Of a stretch of 64,000 bases of DNA, positions 57,100 to 64,000 are shown piece after piece; within the stretch, counting starts at the first letter, position 1; each line of letters starts with the position of its first letter. Position numbers and translations under genes: made by a program. This DNA comes from Pseudoscleropodium purum (taxonomy: Eukaryota; Streptophyta; Bryopsida; Hypnales; Brachytheciaceae). The notes beneath the pieces are model-generated. The model was not told the DNA's origin and did not search any database. It saw only the letters and a list, made by a program, of their open reading frames with translations. The stretch lies in NCBI GenBank assembly GCA_963969395.1, contig OZ017800.1, forward strand, positions 15,532,479-15,596,478, in the 5' to 3' direction.

Positions 57100-59440
57100 T
57101 TCAAAATTGAATTGTTGTACATTGATTTATTGATGATCTCACCTTTTTATACCATTTCAGCTTATGTATAATGCTTAATTGTATATTATGAAGACTTTTT
57201 TAGTAAAGCAAACTTCTAATTAAGATTAACATAAAAGCTTTAATTATTAGAATAACATCTTACTTAGTATTGCCAAATGTGTTTGATGTAAGTGAATTTG
57301 AACTTCATAAATGACTTTATTCAATTTTTAATGAATATAAACAAATATGCTACTATAGTAAAAAAACACTTTGAATTTAATTCACATTTTTTCCATTAAT
57401 ACATAGAGCACCTCAAAACTTAAAATGATCAAATAGAATGTATTCCTAAAATAAAGTTAAGACAACATAATGACAAACACCTATTGTAGAACCAATGTTT
57501 TATCACAAGAATCTTCATCATTATAATTAGATAAATTGAAGAACTTGGAAAAAACACTATATATCAATGTTTATAGTACACTTATTAAATATTTAAATGC
57601 CAATGCACTCTAAATTTATCTTAAACTTAAAAAGGTTTGCATAAAATTCATAAATAGTCCTTTGCATTCTTTAATGAAATGTAAAATTGGATAAATAAGA
57701 TTGTTCTTTTGAATTAAATTGAATATATATAATTTAAATTGTGAAATTCATAATTTTATGAATAAGTATGGAGCAAACTCAATGACATTAATGATATTTT
57801 TGAATAAAATATTTCCTTAACATCTATAATCTTTTCTTTAAGGCCTTTTTTTTCATCAAATTCCACTTAAAACTAACATTTCTATGATTAGAATATGTAG
57901 AAAAAATAATTCTTAATGTTTATTACAATTTCCAATGAACAAGTACAATAATATGTAGAATAAATTTTTGAACCATTGTCCCATAAATGGAGGTACAATT
58001 CCAAATGATATAAAAAAATTTAAAGCTTTCTACATAAAGATTAATCTAGAAAGCCAATCTCAAAATCTTATCACCTAAAGTGATCTTTAAGAGTAGTTAT
58101 AAATACCATTGTAAAGTGCATTCTAATGCATTGGGTAGTTGCAAGAAACACTTGCCGTTATGGGCTCAAAACGGCCTTAACACTCGAATACTGAGATTTT
58201 TGGAATGAATTTTTCTTAAATAAAATAAAATATGGATAATTTATAAAGCATTCAAAATCATATATTTGTTAAAATTTAGGCCTACAAAAATTTATCAATA
58301 AAAGTTGTGCACAACAAAAGAGTGACAAAAAATGTAAGAAAATAGATATTTTTTATTTTTATAAAATAGATAAAGGACTCAAATTTTTTCCAAAGAGAAA
58401 CCATTTTTCCTAACTTGAAGGTGCTCTTTTTCAACCATTTTGAATGTTCGATAGATTAAAGTTATATTTTCTACATGTGTACTTAGGTAGTGTACTTTGA
58501 GCATATGTGGAAGATAGGGAATTTGTTTTCTTAGAAAATCTCTTATAGTTTTGTGTAACTTCATTATAACTCCTTGTATCTTAATTTTGAATTTCAAATT
58601 TGTATTCTTGGTTCAAAAGTAGTACTAAAACCGCCTAAAATAGCAAAGGTAGATATTCAATTGGGGGAAATTCAAAAATAATAAATAAATATGAAATTCT
58701 TTTTTAAAATTATGAAATGTCAAAAACTACTATATGTACCTTTCCCTCAAATTTAATAGAAAATTGACCTACAATGCAAAAGTTATAAGCCAAAAACCAT
58801 CTATCTAAGACTTAGGGGACTAAAAATAGGTCAAATGTTTCTTGCAACAATCCATTTGCAAACTTGTAATCAACCATTCCAATTTTTCCCACTGTACAAT
58901 ATAAAAATGGAACCCGTCATCTCTGAAAGTTAACTTTCAATTCTTATGCAATTTCAATCAGTAATACTAAATTTAAGTTTCAAGAAAGCAGCATTCCATT
59001 TTTAGTAATATTTTCTAGCCATTTTCTATTTTATATAATAACATTATTAATTGAAAACAAATTGGTAATGAAGATTGCAATGCAAAACATTATATCACAA
59101 GTATATTCATCAACTCAATAAAAAATTTTGCCATTTGAAACCAATTTGTACTACATAATTAAACAATTGTCCAAAACATTTCAACAATTGTAATGATGGA
59201 CTATATTATAGGAATCCTTAAAAAATGATTCATTTTCTTCAATAGTGTGGTTTATGAATCTATATTCTTTTTGTTTATAAGGTGTTCTTAAATAAAGACA
59301 ACGCTAATGCACTTCTCTTTTTGGTTCTAAATATTTTTTAGGCTACAACACAATTTCTACTGAAGTCAACTCTTATGAATTTATGTTGAATTGTCTGCAA
59401 TAGTTTTGTGTTGTTTCATCAAAAGAATAGAAAATATCGG
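57100..59440. other. AT-rich intergenic DNA, no gene
   Basis: Very AT-rich with no exon-like open frame, clear repeat end or RNA gene. Confidence 0.55.
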
Positions 59441-59892
59441 TTTCACTACTAGAAAATGACATTCAAATCAACAACAAATTAATATACTTTTGTTGCTTTG
59501 GATATAGCAATGATCATTTTCACATTTTTTTGTTAATGGTGACATTGTTTTTGTTGATTTGCATAATGCAGTCACAAAATCAAAAAAATTTTGTTGAATT
59601 TTTTTGAAATCTTTTAAAATCTCTTGGAATTTCTTTGAATCTTGTAAAATCTTTTAGAATCTTCATTATACAATGTAGTTTTTTTTCAAATTAAATATTT
59701 ACAATTCAATGTCTATTACAACCAGCATACTTTAGAGGTCATTTGTGCATAGTAATCAAACTTTTAAATAAAAAAGTTGTGAAATTGAACCAACTTTTAC
59801 CTCCAACAATCCATTTTAATTTTCAATTTTTCAATTAATAGTTATGAACAAAATTCTAGGAAGTATTGGAAATTGTTTTTTTGGTAAATTTA

Positions 59893-60240
59893 GCAAACTA
59901 TGGAGGCCATTTTGACATAGTAGAAGAACTTCTTGGAAATAAAATTGAACAGAAGAAGTTGTAAACTTAAGAAATCTTTCATCTCCAACAATCCGTTTGA
60001 ACTTTTGATCCTCAAATCAAAAGCTATGGACAAAATTTAGAGAGGATGTCCAAAATTGTCAAAAATAATGATTTTTCAACCTCTCTCTGGACTTTGTCTA
60101 TAACTTTTTAGTGCAAGTTATAAGTCTAAAATGGAGTTTGAAAAATAAAAAATTGTTTGAATTACCAACCTTTTTTAGTTTCAAGTTTTTTTGAAAAAGT
60201 TCTTCTACTATGCCAAACAACCTCCAAAGTCTACTAAACT
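59893..60240. mobile_element. Foldback element, copy 2
   Basis: Palindromic arms. The left arm has CATAGTAGAAGAACTTC and AAAGCTATGGACAAAATTTAG. The right arm has the inverses TTGTCTATAACTTTTTAG and GTTCTTCTACTATG. Ends carry AGCAAACTATGGAGG and CCTCCAAAGTCTACTAAACT. Confidence 0.6.
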
Positions 60241-60339
60241 TACAAAAAATTAATTTTGAATACCTATTTTAATTTTGTTGATAACTTCTGATTGGGGGAT
60301 TGAAATCTCAAACGGATTGTTGTAATTTAAATTTCAAAG

Positions 60340-60880
60340 TTATTTAAAATTTAGTTATAAAATTTTGAAATGCCAATCCTAATCTCAATTGATTTGTATT
60401 GTTGTAATAAATAATGTAAATCCTATGTTTATTTGTTTTTTCAACAATATTTAAAATTGAGTTACAAAAAGGACATCAATGTTTATATTAGAGTGCAAAT
60501 TCCACAATTACCGATAAACTGAAAATCTTCATAACTTTCATGTCATTAATTAAAATAGAATAATTCAAAACTTTTCATGTAAATAGAAATTTAGTTAGGA
60601 AACCAATTTTAAATGTTTTTTTATTAAAAATAGTGATACTCTAAGAGTTTTTTGAGACCCAAGCTTTCCAAAGATTAATGAAAATTACATATGATGCAAT
60701 AACTTTTAAATCATATAATCAAAAATTACAAAACTTGTTGTTCTTTAAAGCTACTCTTTAGACACATGTCCTATGAAAACTTTAAAAGAAAGAAATTTAA
60801 AATTCTATCCAAAGTGAGCTATCTCAAATCTTTATGTTGTTAAAAAATCTTGTTTAGTCATTTAGAGGATAATTTTTCAC
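60340..60880 (+). repeat. Dispersed repeat family R1, second-half copy
   Basis: Collinear with the second half of the copy at 3.4-4.4 kb (AATGCCAATCC..., ...TTGAGTTA, then the CATAACTTT block and CAATAACTT). A diverged inverted counterpart lies at ~61790-62150, so R1 pieces flank the foldback at 61.2-61.6 kb on both sides. Confidence 0.5.
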
Positions 60881-61206
60881 ACTAATAGAAAAATCAACGT
60901 CCACATAGACAAAAAAATGTTGATTCTTTTTGTTAATGTCTGTGTTGATTTGGACATGTTGATCTAGATGTTGCATAGCAAAGAAGTATTGATTTAGACA
61001 TCAAATTGAACACATTTTTGTTGAACAAAATGAAAAAATGTTGATTTGGCAACAAAAAAGTGTTCAATTTCACCAATTAAAATTCACAAATTTTATCCAA
61101 GGTCATGTACCAATGAACCAATGAACCACCAATATGTTCACATGTCCATGAAAGTAAATGTTTTTCTATTTAATTAGTTTTGCATTATTTTTGCAATTGC
61201 CTAGTG

Positions 61207-61570
61207 AAGTCAGTAGACTTCAAGGGCTGTTTTCACATAGTAACTTAACTTATTTTTTGAAACTTTCAAACTAGAAAAAAGTTGGGAAATGAAGATACTT
61301 TTCATCTCCAATAATCCATTTGCAATTTGGAGTCTTTAATAAAAAGTTATGGACAAAATTCAGAGAAGGTGTTTGAAAGTGTTAAAGAAAAATGGCCATT
61401 CCAAACCCTCTCTAAATTTTGTCCATAACTTTTTATTTAAAACTCCAAATTGCAAATAGAGTTTTGGAGATGAAAGATACCTTCATTTCCCAACTTTTTT
61501 TTGATGAAAGTCTTAAAAAAAAGGTAGTTTACTATGTAAAAATGACCCTTGAAGTCTGGTGACTTTTTAA
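61207..61570. mobile_element. Foldback element, copy 3 (clearest palindrome)
   Basis: A ~360 bp palindrome centred near 61400. The outer ends GTAGACTTCAAGGG and CCCTTGAAGTC pair, followed by CACATAGTAA/TTACTATGT, then AATTTGGAGT/ACTCCAAATT and GTTATGGACAAAATT/AATTTTGTCCATAAC. Non-coding. Confidence 0.7.
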
Positions 61571-61701
61571 AGCATTGATTTGAGAATACTTAAGTTATTA
61601 AATTCTTTTTTACCTATATGTTATTTCCTTAAAGCATGAATATGAGGGTTTTTTTTAAATTTTGAGTATATATTTTCAACATATTTTTTCAACATCTAAA
61701 G

Positions 61702-61729
61702 GAAAGTTGAAAGTTGAAAGTTGAAAGTT
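61702..61729. repeat. (GAAAGTT)4 tandem repeat
   Basis: Four consecutive GAAAGTT units. Confidence 0.85.
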
Positions 61730-63079
61730 CTAGAATTGACATACACGCATTTTGAATAAATAGTTTGAAAGATAAAACCTAACCATTTAAAAAAAAAAAT
61801 TATTTTTTTTGCTTTAAAGTTTTCACACCATATCTGTCCATTTGCCGAAAGAGTAGCTTTAAGTTACAAAATTTTTTATGACTTTTGATCACGTGATTGG
61901 AAAGTTACTTCATCATATATAATTTTCATTAATTTTGGGGGAAATTGGAAATCTCAAAAAAAAATTCAAAATATTACTTATTATAAAAATAAACATTTCA
62001 AATTGATTTCCTAAATTTTATTTTATATAAAAAGCTTTGAAGTATTCTATTTTGATTAATGAGATGGAAATTATAAAGATTTTTAATTTATCGGTAGTTG
62101 TGGAATCTATACTCTAAAATAAATTAAAAATTTTTAATTGTTACTCCAAAGTCTATTGACTTTAGTGGACATCAAATTGTGAGTTCTTAATTTAAAAAAT
62201 AATAATATTGTATAATGAAGATTTTAAGAGATTTTAAGAGATTCTTCAAGACTCTTAAAGATTCCAAAAGGTTCCAAATATGTTCAATAAAAATTTGTTG
62301 ATTTTGTCACCACACTGTCCAAATCAACCAAAAAAAAGCCACTATGGACAAAAGAATGTGAAAATGGACATTACAATATCCAAATCAACTAAAACATATT
62401 GATTTTTTGTTGATTTGAACGACATTTTCTAGTAGTATCCAAATTGACTAATTTGTTTCTCTAAATTTCACTTATAACTTTTGATTGAACAATCAAAATC
62501 TCAAATGTATTATTGGAGATAATAGTTGGTTAAATTCTGCAACTTTTTGCAGTTCAAAGTTTTTTGGAAAAAGTTCATTTATTATGTGCAAATTACTTCC
62601 AAAGTGTGCTAACTTTGACATACGCTGAATTGTATGTGAATACTTAATTTAAAAGAAAATTACATTGTACTATAAAGATTCCAAAAGATTCCAAAAAGGA
62701 TCAACAAATTTTTTTAATTTTGTCAGCACTATCCAAATGAAGAAAAAAAAATGTCACTACTAACCAAAAAAATATAAAAACTAATATTGCAGTACCCAAA
62801 TAAACAAAAGTATGTTGAATTTTTGTCGATTTGGATGTCATTTTTTAGTAGTGTCAATTTCCAAATGGTTAGGTTTTATTTTTCAAATAATTTATCCAAA
62901 AATTTGTATATCAAATCTTGAACTTGCAAGTATCCATTATATATTGAAGAAATTTATTAGGAATATATACTAAAAACTTCAAAAAAATATTTCATATTCA
63001 TGCTTGAAAGAAATAGTATATAGATAAAAAAAAATTTAATAACTCAATCATTCACAAATTAGTGTTTTCAAAACTCAAT

Positions 63080-63440
63080 GTTCTTTGGTGGTTGTTTGGA
63101 CATAGTAAACTAAATTTTTCATAAAAACTTTAAACTGCAAAAAGTTGGAAAATGAAGTTAGCTTTGATGTTCAAAAATCTATTTATAATTTGGAGTCTCC
63201 ATCAAGAGTTACGGACAATATTTAGAGAGGGGTTGGAATGGCCATTTTTCTTTGACACTTTTAAACATCTTTTGTGAATTTTGTCTATAACTTTTTATTA
63301 AGAACTCAAAATTTCAAAAGGATTTTTGGAGATGAAAAGTACCTTCATTTATTAACTTTTCTTAGTTGAAAGTTTTCTTATAAAAGGTAACCTACTATGT
63401 GAAAACGGCCCCTAAACTCCGTTGACTTTACAAGGCAAAG
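63080..63440. mobile_element. Foldback element, copy 4
   Basis: Same palindrome as 61207-61570: GGACATAGTAAACTAAATTT on the left and CCTACTATGTGAAAACGGCC on the right, with inner GAGTTACGGACAATATTTAG and TTTGTCTATAACTTTTTAT. A single diverged arm is also present at 62468-62625. Confidence 0.6.
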
Positions 63441-63494
63441 GGAAAAAAAGAAATAGTAGTTAAATAAGAAAATACTTACTTTTATAGTCTTGTG

Positions 63495-63660
63495 TGTACA
63501 TGGGTGGCTCATTAGTGAAGAACCTTGGAGTTTCACCTCCCAAGTCTTAGTTCAAACCCTGGTGGTGACCTATCTGCGTGGTGGAACTACCTACGTGGAT
63601 TGCTCATGTAGTAGGCGCCACGTGTCACTTCTCCATTGGTTAGTTTTGATTAATGAGATT
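63495..63660 (+). mobile_element. tRNA-derived SINE-like segment
   Basis: The A-box-like GGTGGCTCATTAGTG and the B-box-like AGTTCAAACCC are ~45 bp apart, followed by a unique GC-richer body (CTGCGTGGTGGAACTACC) inside AT-rich DNA. The layout resembles Au-type plant SINEs. There is no intact tRNA fold. Confidence 0.55.
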
Positions 63661-64000
63661 AAAATCCTCAAATTTTTTTTGATGGAAATGAACATTTTTT
63701 TGTTGCCAAATTAACAATTTTTTGTTATGCTCAACAAAAAAGTGTTCATTTTTATATTCAAATCAACACTTTTTTGCTATGTAGTGTTTAGGTCAACACA
63801 TCAAAATGAAGAAAATAATGAACAAAAAAAACCAATATTTTTTTGTCAATTTGGACACTAATTTTTCTAGTATTGTTTCCACCACATTCATGCCAATCAC
63901 CTCATCTATGTCATTCTCATATTGCTATGCAGTTGGTATCCAAGTTTAATTTAATTTAATTAATAATTGTTAGTGACAAAGTGCACTGTAACTTTTTCAT

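Larger units (their letters stand above)
59444..63872. mobile_element. Cluster of overlapping CACTA-like element ends
   Basis: Left-type ends: CACTACTAGAAAATGACATT at 59444 and CACTAATAGAAAAATC at 60880. Right-type ends: CATTTTCTAGTAGTA ending at 62437, CATTTTTTAGTAGTG ending at 62853, and AATTTTTCTAGTATTG ending at ~63872. CACTA plus TAGAAAA is the typical En/Spm terminus. TCA flanks the pair 60880-62853 on both sides, the expected 3-bp duplication, but end-sequence similarity pairs 59444 with 62437 and 60880 with 63872 better. Subterminal GATTCCAAAAGATTCC and TTGTTGATTTGGA words fill the flanks. There is no transposase, so the elements are non-autonomous and probably nested or recombined. 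Confidence 0.6.

Noticed and set aside
59444..64000. CRISPR-like or bacterial repeat array in the 3' repeat zone
   Set aside because: Repeats are inverted and irregularly spaced with transposon-type ends, in a nuclear plant context.

Overview
The window looks like nuclear DNA of a land plant. Four conserved plant genes have multi-exon structures with GT-AG introns of roughly 100-900 bp. Two of them are plant-specific (a PHS1-type phosphatase and an HD2-type histone deacetylase), and one encodes a plastid-targeted rubredoxin. The rest is AT-rich intergenic DNA full of decayed short transposons. Intron sizes, protein sequences and a locally expanded secreted family with no recognisable angiosperm relative suggest a non-flowering plant such as a bryophyte. 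The species cannot be fixed from the sequence alone. No prokaryotic, organellar or viral gene, rRNA, canonical tRNA or CRISPR array was seen.

Layout: 1-4.78 kb is repeat-rich intergenic DNA. 4.8-16.1 kb (+) holds a PHS1-like gene, with an actin-fragmin-kinase-like domain, a dual-specificity phosphatase and a C-terminal zinc finger, in about 15 coding exons. 16.1-20.4 kb is AT-rich and ends in a three-unit tandem repeat. 20.5-22.0 kb (-) is a plastid rubredoxin in 3 exons. 22.7-27.3 kb is AT-rich with MITEs. 27.9-29.2 kb (-) is ribosomal protein eL28 with a 5'UTR intron. 29.3-32.4 kb is AT-rich. 32.75-37.0 kb (+) is an HD2-type histone deacetylase with a 13-nt first coding exon. 37.6-54.6 kb holds three copies of a duplicated block carrying a small secreted Cys/Asn-X-Ser/Thr-rich protein gene, all on the minus strand. 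Copies 1 and 3 are intact; copy 2 is a pseudogene. Two hAT-like MITEs sit between copies 2 and 3. 54.7-64 kb is an AT-rich repeat zone with CACTA-type ends and foldback elements.

The four conserved genes are unrelated housekeeping or regulatory genes: cortical microtubule and stress signalling, plastid redox, cytosolic translation, and chromatin/nucleolus. They do not form a pathway. The most unusual content is the secreted-protein triplication, with one copy caught in decay, and the diversity of well-preserved short transposon ends. Exon boundaries were placed by reading frame, splice consensus and similarity to known families. No alignment or search could be run.
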